In this document: positions 44,965 to 52,528 of the stretch, one piece after another
Layout of the letters: every line of letters starts with the position of its first letter
Position numbering within the stretch: the stretch's first letter is position 1
Assembly: GCF_009789575.1 (NCBI RefSeq)
Contig: NZ_CP046908.1
Location: 2,046,001 to 2,110,000, forward strand
Direction: 5' to 3'
Origin: Stappia indica
Lineage (GTDB): Bacteria; Pseudomonadota; Alphaproteobacteria; Rhizobiales; Stappiaceae
DNA: 64,000 nucleotides
Notes under the pieces: generated by a model
The model's input: only the letters and a program-made list of their open reading frames with translations
Told to the model about the DNA's origin: nothing
The model's database searches: none
Translations under genes and position numbers: made by a program

Positions 44965-45307
44965 GAACAGCATGTACAGCAACGTTATTTACCTGACAGC
45001 TCCGTGTTTCGGAGCCGATGAGGCGGCGCGGGTTTCTTGGGTTATTGAACCCTGCTTCGGGTCGATTGTCAGCCTGTTCCTTTCGGTTTCCGCCGTGGTG
45101 GCGACAACCTGCCGGGCAGGCCGGCGATGAAGCATCGCCGCGGCATTCGCCCTTTCATGCGGCGGCCCTGGTACGCGTTGGTATTGTCTGTAACCAACAA
45201 GGCATCGCGGATATTCTGCGTCTCGTCGATAATCTCGAACCAATTCATTCGGTCTCATCAGGCGATGACGCTGACCGGCGGATTGGAAAGGTAGGGGCAC
45301 CGCCCCC
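44965..45307. other. 343-bp region after the CHAT gene
   Basis: No convincing gene. A short minus-strand frame (45069-45248, 59 codons) has no recognised similarity or ribosome-binding site. A small GGGTT/AACCC inverted repeat is near 45040. The region ends with the right copy of the gntR 3'-end repeat (45259-45297), directly before the next gene's stop codon. Confidence 0.55.
45259..45297 (+). repeat. Direct repeat right copy (gntR 3'-end remnant)
   Basis: Translated in frame this reads QAMTLTGGLER-stop, against QAMTLTSGLER-stop at the true gntR end. It is probably the original or a paralogous gntR tail left when the CHAT segment arrived. Confidence 0.7.
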
Positions 45308-45988
45308 CTACCCCGGCAACGCCGCAAGCAAGGCCTTGCCGGCTTCCTCGATATGGGTGCGCAGGATCACTTCCGCGGCCACAGCATCGCGGCGGCGGCA
45401 GGCGGCGAGGAGTTCGCGGTGCTCGCGGTCGGAGCGCACCGCGTAGTCGAGCTGGCGGATGGCGATGCGCAGGTAGCGGTCCGCCGCATCGTGCAGCAAT
45501 GAGATATGCGCGAGCAGGCGCGGGCGGGCACAGGCCTCGTAAAGCGTCATGTGGAAGCGCTTGTTGAGCGCGCCGAACGCCTCGATGGGCGCGGTTTCCA
45601 ATTCGCCCTGGATGCTTTCCGCCCGGTCGATCCGGCTTTCGGTCAGTTCGGGGATCGCATGGCGCAGGGCAAGGCACTCGGCCAGCACCCGCATCTCGTG
45701 GATCTCGGCGAGATCGCGCGCGTCGATGGCGGCGACGCTGGCGCCGCGATTGCGGACCATCTCCACGAAGCCTTCCGCCTGCAGCAGGCGCAGCGCCTCG
45801 CGCACCGGCATGCGGCTGACGCCGTAGGCCTCGGCAATCGTCTCCTGGCGCAGCGGCTGGCCGGCGGCAAGCTCCCCGGAAATGATCCGCGCGCGCAGCC
45901 GGTCGGCGACGGACTGCGTCTGGTCGCGGCCCCTGGCGCCCGTTGCCTGCATCCCCTGCCCGCTGTCGCCCGATCCGCTCGCCGTCAT
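45308..45988 (-). CDS. GntR/FCD-family regulator
   Basis: A 226-residue regulator with an N-terminal winged helix (LRQETIAEAYGVSRMPVREALRLLQAEGFVE, about 42-72) and an FCD domain with ligands in EIHEMR, FHMTLYEAC and the DREHRELL segment. The ATG at 45988 is chosen; the frame is open further upstream without similarity. It diverges from the aminotransferase gene, whose leader contains an ATTGGATCCAAT palindrome of the FCD-operator type. It is therefore likely to control that gene. Confidence 0.87.
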   Translation of the reverse strand: MTASGSGDSGQGMQATGARGRDQTQSVADRLRARIISGELAAGQPLRQETIAEAYGVSRMPVREALRLLQAEGFVEMVRNRGASVAAIDARDLAEIHEMRVLAECLALRHAIPELTESRIDRAESIQGELETAPIEAFGALNKRFHMTLYEACARPRLLAHISLLHDAADRYLRIAIRQLDYAVRSDREHRELLAACRRRDAVAAEVILRTHIEEAGKALLAALPG

Positions 45989-46126
45989 GACCCGCCTGCC
46001 TGTCTTGCTGCCCGTCTTGCCTGTTGGCAGCAAGGGCGAAACGCGCGCCTTGCCGCGACCCGCCCCGATTCCCTTTCGCCTTCGACAATTGACATAGCCC
46101 GCCGGGTTCTGCATTCAATATCTTAA

Positions 46127-46138
46127 ATTGGATCCAAT
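46127..46138. promoter_or_regulatory. Palindromic operator before the aminotransferase gene
   Basis: ATTGGATCCAAT is a perfect 12-bp palindrome that ends where the AAGGAG ribosome-binding site begins. FCD-type GntR proteins commonly bind short palindromes of the TTG-N4-CAA kind. Binding here would block transcription or translation initiation. Confidence 0.55.
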
Positions 46139-46150
46139 AAGGAGAATCGT

Positions 46151-47314
46151 ATGACAGTTTCTCGCTTGCGCCACATCCCCGGCATCAATGTCGACAAGAT
46201 GGGCAATGCTGCCGACGCGCTCGGTGATCCGGACATGCTGCGGCTGGAGAACCTCGACACGGATATCGCCCCGCCGCGCGCTGCGCTGGAGGCGACCCGC
46301 GCCGCGGTCGATGCGGACGCGGCCAACAGCTACCTGCCGTTTCTCGGCATCCACGCCTTGCGCGAGGCGGCCGTCGCCCGGATCAAGGCCGACACGGGCG
46401 TCGCGTATGATCCGGAAGGAGAATGCATCGTCTCGGCCGGCGGCCTCTCCGGTATTCTCAACGTGCTGCTGGCGATCCTGGAGCCGGGCGACGAGGTGAT
46501 CATCACCGATCCGGCCTATGCCGGCCTGCTCAACCGCATCCGCCTTGCCGGCGGTGTGCCGCGCCTGGTGCCCTTGAAGGTGACGGAGGGCGGCTGGCGG
46601 CTGGACCTCGACGCGCTGGCTGCCGCCCGCTCGCACAAGACGCGCGCGGTGCTGACCATGAGCCCGTCGATGCCGTCGGGTATCGTCCATGACCTTGAGG
46701 AATGGCAGGCGATCTGCGATCTGGTGCGGCAGACGGGCGCCTGGCTGCTGCATGATGCGGCAATGGAGCGGATCCTCTATACCGAAGCGCCGCTGCTGCA
46801 TCCGCTGCAATGTCCGGACATGCGCGAACGCACCGTCACCGTCGGCAGCGTCTCCAAGGAATACCGGATGATCGGCTGGCGCGTCGGCTGGATCGTCGGC
46901 CCGCGCTCCTTGATGAACGATGTCGGCCTCGTCAGCCTGTCCAATGTGGTCTGCCAGGTCGGCATCGGCATGCCGGGCGCGGCCGCCGCCCTGACGACCA
47001 ATGACGACGGGGTGGCGCAGGCGACCGCCCGCTGGCGCGCGCGGCGCGACCTGATCCTTGCCGAGCTTGCCGACCTTCCTTGCGTCAGGCCCGACGGCGG
47101 CTGGTCGCTGCTGATCGACACGGCCGCGCTCGACCTGCCGCCGGAGCGGGCCTCGGCGCTGCTGCTGGACAAGGGACGGATCGCCGCCACCGCGATGACC
47201 GGTTGGGGCGCGCCGGACCAGGCCGGGCGCTACCTGCGCCTCGTCTTCGCCAACGAGCCGCGCGCCCGCCTTGCCGGCATCCGCGAGCGCTTCCGCGCCG
47301 CCTGGGGGATGTGA
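46151..47314 (+). CDS. Class I/II PLP-dependent aminotransferase
   Basis: A 387-residue aminotransferase of the aspartate-aminotransferase fold. It has the substrate-side YLPFLGIHALREAA (near 60), DPAYAGLLNRI (near 120), SPSMPSGIV where most members have NPxNPTG, and the PLP lysine in GSVSKEYRMIGWRVGW. The C-terminal arginine lies in RYLRLVFAN. SPSMPSG is an uncommon variant of the NPNNPTG motif. The natural amino acid is unknown. TAAGGAGAATCGT precedes the ATG. Probably controlled by the divergent GntR protein. Confidence 0.88.
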   Translation: MTVSRLRHIPGINVDKMGNAADALGDPDMLRLENLDTDIAPPRAALEATRAAVDADAANSYLPFLGIHALREAAVARIKADTGVAYDPEGECIVSAGGLSGILNVLLAILEPGDEVIITDPAYAGLLNRIRLAGGVPRLVPLKVTEGGWRLDLDALAAARSHKTRAVLTMSPSMPSGIVHDLEEWQAICDLVRQTGAWLLHDAAMERILYTEAPLLHPLQCPDMRERTVTVGSVSKEYRMIGWRVGWIVGPRSLMNDVGLVSLSNVVCQVGIGMPGAAAALTTNDDGVAQATARWRARRDLILAELADLPCVRPDGGWSLLIDTAALDLPPERASALLLDKGRIAATAMTGWGAPDQAGRYLRLVFANEPRARLAGIRERFRAAWGM

Positions 47315-47346
47315 GGCACGGCGCAAAACGACACAGCCAGAAACGA

Positions 47347-47376
47347 CGAAGGCCCCGCCGGATGGCGGAGCCTTCG
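47347..47376. terminator. Bidirectional terminator between aminotransferase and ctrA
   Basis: CGAAGGC-C-CCGCC / GGCGG-A-GCCTTCG forms a 12-bp stem with an internal C/A mismatch and a GGAT loop between the two convergent genes. Confidence 0.75.
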
Positions 47377-47413
47377 ATCGGATCTCAAGATCTCAGTCGC
47401 AGGGAAGGCCGGC

Positions 47414-48103
47414 TCAGGCCGCCTTCTCTTCCGGCTCGCGCAGCACGTAGCCGCGACCCCAGACGGTCTCGATGTAGTTCTTGCCCGACGTGGCGGCTGC
47501 CAGCTTCTTGCGCAGCTTGCAGATGAACACGTCGATGATCTTCAGCTCCGGCTCGTCCATGCCGCCATAGAGATGGTTCAGGAACATCTCCTTGGTGAGC
47601 GTCGTTCCCTTGCGCAGGGAAAGCAGCTCCAGCATCTGGTATTCCTTGCCGGTCAGATGCACGCGCTGTCCGGAAACCTCGACCGTCTTGGTGTCGAGAT
47701 TGACCACCAGGTCGCCCGTGGTGATGACCGACTGGGCATGACCCTTCGAGCGGCGCACGATCGCATGGATGCGGGCGACGAGCTCGTCCTTGTGGAACGG
47801 CTTGGTCATGTAGTCGTCGGCGCCGAAGCCGAGGCCGCGAACCTTGTCCTCGATGCCGGCAAGGCCGGACAGGATCAGGATCGGGGTCTTCACCTTGGAC
47901 ACGCGCAGCGTCCGCAGGACCTCGTAGCCCGACATGTCGGGCAAATTGAGATCCAGCATGATGATGTCGTAATCGTATAGCTTGCCGAGGTCGATGCCTT
48001 CCTCGCCAAGATCCGTCGTGTAGACGTTGAAATTCTCGGACTTGAGCATCAGCTCGATGCTTTGCGCCGTTGCGCTGTCATCCTCGATCAACAGGACACG
48101 CAT
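47414..48103 (-). CDS. ctrA: Cell-cycle response regulator CtrA
   Basis: A 229-residue OmpR-class response regulator. The receiver domain (1-120) has the phosphorylation site D51 in [15 protein letters not shown]; the C-terminal winged helix contains [14 protein letters not shown] and [11 protein letters not shown]. The sequence is close to alphaproteobacterial CtrA over its whole length, including the C-terminal AA that serves as a ClpXP degradation tag. CtrA controls cell division, replication initiation (in some) and flagellar genes. Methylation-dependent control is suggested by GANTC sites upstream. Confidence 0.97.
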   Translation of the reverse strand: MRVLLIEDDSATAQSIELMLKSENFNVYTTDLGEEGIDLGKLYDYDIIMLDLNLPDMSGYEVLRTLRVSKVKTPILILSGLAGIEDKVRGLGFGADDYMTKPFHKDELVARIHAIVRRSKGHAQSVITTGDLVVNLDTKTVEVSGQRVHLTGKEYQMLELLSLRKGTTLTKEMFLNHLYGGMDEPELKIIDVFICKLRKKLAAATSGKNYIETVWGRGYVLREPEEKAA

Positions 48104-48486
48104 GCCAATCCCCTATGTCTGCCTATCCTGGGCAAGCCGCGCCGGCCAGTACGCTCCCGGTGCTAAGGACTGCGGTTAACCTCGACTCACTGTGTGAGAC
48201 AATGGTTAACAAATTCTGATTCACACCTGCAAGCGCCGATGAGGCGAGTTTGGAAAACTTTTCCAAATGCTTGAAAATTCAATGGAAATCCTTTCCATAA
48301 AATCTTCAAGCGTCACATTAACAAGCCGCTATAAACGACTCAGGTGACTCAACCTCTACGCCGAACGCGGGACCCAGGATGGCTCGCCATCCAGAACCCT
48401 CGACATTAAGATTAACCAAACTTGTAAACGATAGGTTACCGTACCCTCGCTTTCTGGGACCTTCTTTACCGAGCCTTGAGGATCAG
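48104..48486. promoter_or_regulatory. Divergent ctrA-fliI control region with four GANTC sites
   Basis: The 383-bp region is AT-richer than its surroundings. GANTC (CcrM methylation) sites occur at 48184, 48218, 48337 and 48346. GTTAAC occurs at 48175 and 48205, the second within ATGGTTAAC, the inverse of a TTAACCAT CtrA half site. A full TTAA-N7-TTAA box was searched for and not found. GcrA/CcrM-dependent timing of ctrA is known in Caulobacter and likely here. Confidence 0.6.
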
Positions 48487-49812
48487 ATGGACCCGCTCTT
48501 TGCCGAACTCGAAGCCCTGATGCCCGCGGAGATCTACGGCCGGGTGGTCGCCGTGCAGGGCCTCCTGGTCGAGGTGGCCGGCCCCGTGCACGAGATGAGC
48601 GTCGGTGCCGTGCTCGCCGTGGAGAGCGGGGAAAACGGTCCGGCCGTGCCGGCCGAGGTGGTCGGCTTCCGCGACGAACGCGCGCTGTGCATGCCCTTTG
48701 CCGGGCTGGAAGGCGTGCGGCTCGGCTGCCGCGCCGTGCTGATGGCACGCGAGAGCCTGGCCCACCCTTGCGACGCCTGGCTCGGGCGCGTGGTCAACGC
48801 CATGGGCGAGCCGATCGACGGTCTCGGCCCCCTGCCCGCCGGCGGCGAACCGCGGCGGCTGCGCACCAACCCGCCGGCGGCCGGCGAGCGCGGCCGCGTC
48901 GGCCCGCCGCTCGATCTCGGCGTGCGCGCGCTCAACACCTTCGTCACCTGCTGCGAGGGCCAGCGCATGGGCATCTTCGCCGGCTCGGGCGTCGGCAAGT
49001 CGGTGCTGATGTCGATGATCGCCCGCAACATGGCCGCCGATGTCGCGGTGATCGGCCTGATCGGCGAGCGCGGCCGCGAGGTGCAGGAATTCATCGAGGA
49101 CGACCTGGGACCGGAAGGCCTTGCCCGCTCGGTCGTCGTCGTCGCCACCTCCGACGAAAGCGTGCTGATGCGGCGTCAGGCCGCCTATCTCACCATGACG
49201 GTCGCAGAGCATTTCCGCGATGCCGGGCGCAACGTCATGTGCATGATGGACTCGGTCACCCGCTTCGCCATGGCCCAGCGCGAGATCGGCCTGTCCATCG
49301 GCGAGCCGCCAACCTCCAAGGGCTATACGCCGACCGTCTTCACCGAGCTGCCCAAGCTGCTGGAGCGCGCCGGGCCGGGCCGTCCGGGATCGGGCTCGAT
49401 CACCGGCCTCTTCACCGTGCTGGTGGAGGGCGACAACCACAACGAGCCGGTCGCCGACGCGGTACGCGGCATTCTCGATGGCCATATCGTCATGGAACGG
49501 GCCATCGCCGAGCGCGGCCGCTATCCGGCGATCAACGTGCTGAAGTCGGTCTCGCGCACCATGCCGCGCTGCGTGCCGGACGAGATGCAGCCCATCCTGC
49601 GCAAGGCGCGGGCGCTGATGGCGACCTATTCGGACATGGAGGAGCTGATCCGCCTCGGCGCCTATCGCCGCGGATCGGACCCGGTGGTGGACGAGGCCAT
49701 CGCCCGCCACGACCGGCTGGAAACCTTTCTCGGCCAGTCGAAGGGCGATGCAAGCACGATCAACGCGGGCTATAATGAACTTGCCAACCTTTTGGAAATG
49801 ACTCTCGCTTAA
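48487..49812 (+). CDS. fliI: Flagellar export ATPase FliI
   Basis: A 441-residue ATPase of the flagellar type III export apparatus, related to F1-beta. The Walker A motif is AGSGVGKS (165-172), and [19 protein letters not shown] and the [26 protein letters not shown] stretch are family-specific. It unfolds and delivers export substrates with FliJ and FliH. The ATG at 48487 with TTGAGGATCAG upstream is preferred to an open frame from 48379. fliJ follows after 29 bp. The gene diverges from ctrA. Confidence 0.95.
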   Translation: MDPLFAELEALMPAEIYGRVVAVQGLLVEVAGPVHEMSVGAVLAVESGENGPAVPAEVVGFRDERALCMPFAGLEGVRLGCRAVLMARESLAHPCDAWLGRVVNAMGEPIDGLGPLPAGGEPRRLRTNPPAAGERGRVGPPLDLGVRALNTFVTCCEGQRMGIFAGSGVGKSVLMSMIARNMAADVAVIGLIGERGREVQEFIEDDLGPEGLARSVVVVATSDESVLMRRQAAYLTMTVAEHFRDAGRNVMCMMDSVTRFAMAQREIGLSIGEPPTSKGYTPTVFTELPKLLERAGPGRPGSGSITGLFTVLVEGDNHNEPVADAVRGILDGHIVMERAIAERGRYPAINVLKSVSRTMPRCVPDEMQPILRKARALMATYSDMEELIRLGAYRRGSDPVVDEAIARHDRLETFLGQSKGDASTINAGYNELANLLEMTLA

Positions 49813-49841
49813 GTTGGCGTGCGCAACGGGAGTACTGAGTA

Positions 49842-50252
49842 ATGAAGTCGCGTGAGAGTCTCATTCGCCTGAAGCAGTTTCAGGTCGACGAGCGCCGTCG
49901 CCAGCTGGCGCAGATCGAGTCGATGGTCGACGAGTTCAAGCGCATGGCCCGCGAGCTGGACGACCAGATCCTGGCGGAGCAGGAGCGAGTCGGCATCACC
50001 GATGTCGGACATTTCGCCTATCCGACCTTCGCCAAGGCCGCGGCCCAGCGCCGCGACAACCTGCTGAACTCCGCAGAGGAACTGAACGGCCAGCTGGAGG
50101 CCGCGCGCGAGGACCTGCGCGAGGCGCTGGAAGAGCTGAAGAAATTCGAGCTGCTGGAAGAGCGCGACCAGATCCGCGAACGCCAGGAGCGCGATGCGGC
50201 CGAGCAGGAGGACCTCGACGAGGTCGCCTCCCGCCGCAAGACCCGGATCTGA
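49842..50252 (+). CDS. fliJ: Flagellar export protein FliJ
   Basis: A 136-residue, almost entirely helical coiled-coil protein (MKSRESLIRLKQFQVDERRRQLAQIE). FliJ links the FliI hexamer to the export gate and escorts chaperones. Identification rests on size, coiled-coil character, the RLKxFQVDERRRQL start and position directly after fliI. Other flagellar genes are not in the window. Confidence 0.9.
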   Translation: MKSRESLIRLKQFQVDERRRQLAQIESMVDEFKRMARELDDQILAEQERVGITDVGHFAYPTFAKAAAQRRDNLLNSAEELNGQLEAAREDLREALEELKKFELLEERDQIRERQERDAAEQEDLDEVASRRKTRI

Positions 50253-50296
50253 CTGCCGGACGGCACATCGCAGAGCCAGGTTTCGAGACCTCTTTC

Positions 50297-50322
50297 AAGG
50301 GGCCCGCAGCGCGGGCCCTTTT
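50297..50322 (+). terminator. Rho-independent terminator after fliJ
   Basis: GGGCCCGC / GCGGGCCC with loop AGC, preceded by AAG and followed by TTTT, 45 bp beyond the fliJ stop codon. Confidence 0.85.
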
Positions 50323-50361
50323 GCATTTGCGCTCCCCCGCCTTGCGTGGGATAGCAGCGCC

Positions 50362-50835
50362 ATGTGGACGATACGAAACGCAGGCGCGAACGAAAGCGCA
50401 ACGGCCATCGCGATCTGGCGCCGCGCCGTCGCGGCCACCCACGACTTTCTCTCGCCCGAGGATTTCGCCGAGATCGAGGAGATGGTGCAAGGCTTCCTGC
50501 CCGAGGTGCCGCTGACCCTCGCCGTCGGCCCGGACGGCACGGTGGCCGGCTTCATGGTGCTGAGCGAGGGGCATCTCGACGCGCTGTTCATCGATCCTGC
50601 CGCCCATGGCAAGGGCGCAGGACGCGCGCTCGTCGCCCATGCGCTGGCGCAGTTCCCGCGCCTCGTCACCGACGTCAACGAGCAGAATGCGGGTGCCGCC
50701 GCCTTCTATGCGCGCCTCGGGTTCACCGTCGCCGGCCGCTCCGAGCGCGACGACCAGGGACGCCCCTATCCGCTGCTGCACCTGGTGCACGAGGCGGCCG
50801 AGGCCGCCGCGGATGCGGCCCTGCAGGACGGCTGA
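50362..50835 (+). CDS. GNAT acetyltransferase (YjaB-like)
   Basis: A 157-residue GCN5-related N-acetyltransferase. The acetyl-CoA loop appears as LFIDPAAHGKGAGRALVAHAL (R/Q-x-x-G-x-G/A variant) near residue 75, followed by DVNEQNAGAAAFYARLGF. It resembles YjaB. The target is unknown. It is followed after 3 bp by the PqiA gene, so the two are co-transcribed. Confidence 0.87.
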   Translation: MWTIRNAGANESATAIAIWRRAVAATHDFLSPEDFAEIEEMVQGFLPEVPLTLAVGPDGTVAGFMVLSEGHLDALFIDPAAHGKGAGRALVAHALAQFPRLVTDVNEQNAGAAAFYARLGFTVAGRSERDDQGRPYPLLHLVHEAAEAAADAALQDG

Positions 50836-50838
50836 CCC

Positions 50839-51276
50839 ATGCGCGTGCTTCTTGCCCTGCTGCTGCCGGCCGCCACCACCTGCTTCATCCTCGGCCTGAC
50901 GCTGCCGCTGCTCGAGCTGGAGCGGCTCTACTTCCTCACCGACCGGCCGGCGCTGCTGGCGCTCGTCGCCGGCCTGTGGCGCGAGCAGGAAACCTTGCTG
51001 GCCGTGGTGGTGGGCCTCTTTTCCATCGCCTTCCCGGCCGCCAAGATCCTCGCCCTGCATGTGGCGGCCATCGCCGGCCGCTCGGGGATCGGCCACGCCC
51101 TGATGCACGCGCTCGGCAAGTGGTCGATGATGGACGTGATGCTGGTGGCGCTGGTCGTCTTCGCCGCCAAGACCAGCGGACTTGCCTCGGCGACCAGCCT
51201 GCCGGGCCTGTGGTTCTATGCCTCGGCCACGGTGATGACCGCGCTCGCGGCCGCCATCGTCTCGCGCGGCCGCTGA
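50839..51276 (+). CDS. PqiA-family (paraquat-inducible protein A) membrane protein
   Basis: A 145-residue protein with four membrane helices and the PqiA marks LPLLELERLYFLTD near the N terminus, FPAAKILALH in the middle and GKWSMMDVMLVALVV. It corresponds to one half of Escherichia coli PqiA. PqiA proteins work with MCE proteins in lipid transport across the envelope, but no MCE gene is nearby. The ATG lies 3 bp after the acetyltransferase stop. Confidence 0.86.
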   Translation: MRVLLALLLPAATTCFILGLTLPLLELERLYFLTDRPALLALVAGLWREQETLLAVVVGLFSIAFPAAKILALHVAAIAGRSGIGHALMHALGKWSMMDVMLVALVVFAAKTSGLASATSLPGLWFYASATVMTALAAAIVSRGR

Positions 51277-51284
51277 ACGGACGC

Positions 51285-52358
51285 TCAGGACAGCGGCGCG
51301 CCGTTCGGACGGTGGCTGCGCGGCTGGCTCGGCCCGCCGCCGGTGGTTGTCGCGCGGGTGCGGCGGTAGGCATCGAGCCAGCGCATCGCCTGGGTCTCGG
51401 GAATGCCCAGATGCTTGCAGCGCAGATGCGCCAGCGCCAGGAACACCTGGTCGGACGTGCCGGAGACCCGGCACAGGCCGATCAGCTCGTCGATGCCGGA
51501 CTGGTACACGGCCCGCTGGACGGCGGCCACGCTCTCGCCGGTCTTGCGCGCCAGCAGCTCGAACGCATCTCCGTTGCGCCCCTCGGCCAGCAGCACCAAG
51601 AGGATCGAGCCGAAGCCGTACTTGCCCTCCTGCACCAGGCGCCAGGCCTCGTCCACGTCGCAGGACTCCATGAACAGGTTGTACCTCGCCCGCAGCTCTT
51701 CGCTGTCCGCCTCGGGCGTCGTCAGGTCGCCCGGATCCGCGCCGCTGAGGATCGCCTCCAGCCGGACACGGGTCGCGGCGTTCACATGCGGGATCAGCCA
51801 CTCGCAGATCAGCGGCGTCAGGTCGCCGCGCGCCGCCATGCTGGAGCGCAGGCGCGTATCGGAGAACGAGCGCTTGGCCAACGTCCTCAGCGCCCAGTCG
51901 GACAAGCCGCTGCGCCTGTTCTCCGCCACCGCCCGCCAGACCTTGGTCGGGCCCCGCTCCACCAGGGCATCCGACACCCGGCCCGGCAAGGCCTCGCGCC
52001 GGGCGACGACCAGGAGATGGGTCTCCGGCATGCGCCGGGCGATCTTGACGAGGTCGGCTTCCGTCAGCGCGGGGCTCAGCTCCAGCATCGGCGTTGCCAC
52101 GACGATCTCGTCGGTGGCGAGGCGATAGGCGATCTGGTGCGGCGTCTGGCTCCACGGCGCCATGCGCTGGGACAGGTGCGCGCGCACCTTCAGCTCCGCC
52201 CCGTCGAGCAGTTTCATGATGATCTCGCAGAACAGCCGCAGCTCCTCGTCGCTGTGCTCTCCGACGCGATCCAGAAAAAGATCGGCGACGCGCTGCAGCA
52301 ACCTGCTGCGCGCCTCGCGATTCGGGTTGCGAGCGAGCTTCAACAGTTCGTTGAGCAT
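51285..52358 (-). CDS. DUF2336 protein
   Basis: A 357-residue, all-helical, repeat-like protein of the alphaproteobacterial DUF2336 family (MLNELLKLARNPNREARSRLLQRVADLFL). It looks like a HEAT-type solenoid of about 300 residues followed by a disordered Thr/Ser/Pro-rich tail. No catalytic motif is visible. The start at 52358 is preferred; the frame is open to 52421. Function unknown, though such proteins often sit near cell-cycle or flagellar genes, as here. Confidence 0.8.
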   Translation of the reverse strand: MLNELLKLARNPNREARSRLLQRVADLFLDRVGEHSDEELRLFCEIIMKLLDGAELKVRAHLSQRMAPWSQTPHQIAYRLATDEIVVATPMLELSPALTEADLVKIARRMPETHLLVVARREALPGRVSDALVERGPTKVWRAVAENRRSGLSDWALRTLAKRSFSDTRLRSSMAARGDLTPLICEWLIPHVNAATRVRLEAILSGADPGDLTTPEADSEELRARYNLFMESCDVDEAWRLVQEGKYGFGSILLVLLAEGRNGDAFELLARKTGESVAAVQRAVYQSGIDELIGLCRVSGTSDQVFLALAHLRCKHLGIPETQAMRWLDAYRRTRATTTGGGPSQPRSHRPNGAPLS

Positions 52359-52448
52359 CCGGTGTCCTTTTGCGGCTCTTTGAACCTGACACGTTGAGGT
52401 TACCAATCCCTTGCCGGACACGGCTGGAGCGCAGGCTTGATTCCAGGC

Positions 52449-52458
52449 TGATATATCA
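52449..52458. promoter_or_regulatory. TGATATATCA operator before the aldehyde dehydrogenase gene
   Basis: CTGATATATCAGTAGTCGAG here matches CTGATATATCAGTTGTCGAG at 43137 in 19 of 20 bases. It lies 71 bp upstream of the start codon of the dehydrogenase. This ties the gene to the hydroxyproline regulator 10 kb away. Confidence 0.8.
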
Positions 52459-52528
52459 GTAGTCGAGTAGATGGGCAGCTACGCTGGCCTGCCCCATGCC
52501 TTTCGTTCCTGACGCGCTGGAGACTCCC

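Noticed and set aside
45069-45248. A 59-codon minus-strand frame after the CHAT gene
   Set aside because: It has no ribosome-binding site, no recognised similarity and a basic C-terminal composition typical of chance frames.
44371-45297. A prophage or integrative element at the gntR end
   Set aside because: Flanking repeats fit, but no integrase, excisionase or phage gene is present, so only an insertion scar is claimed.
48104-48486. A canonical CtrA box (TTAA-N7-TTAA)
   Set aside because: Each TTAA in the region was checked at the right spacing and none has a second TTAA; only half sites are present.
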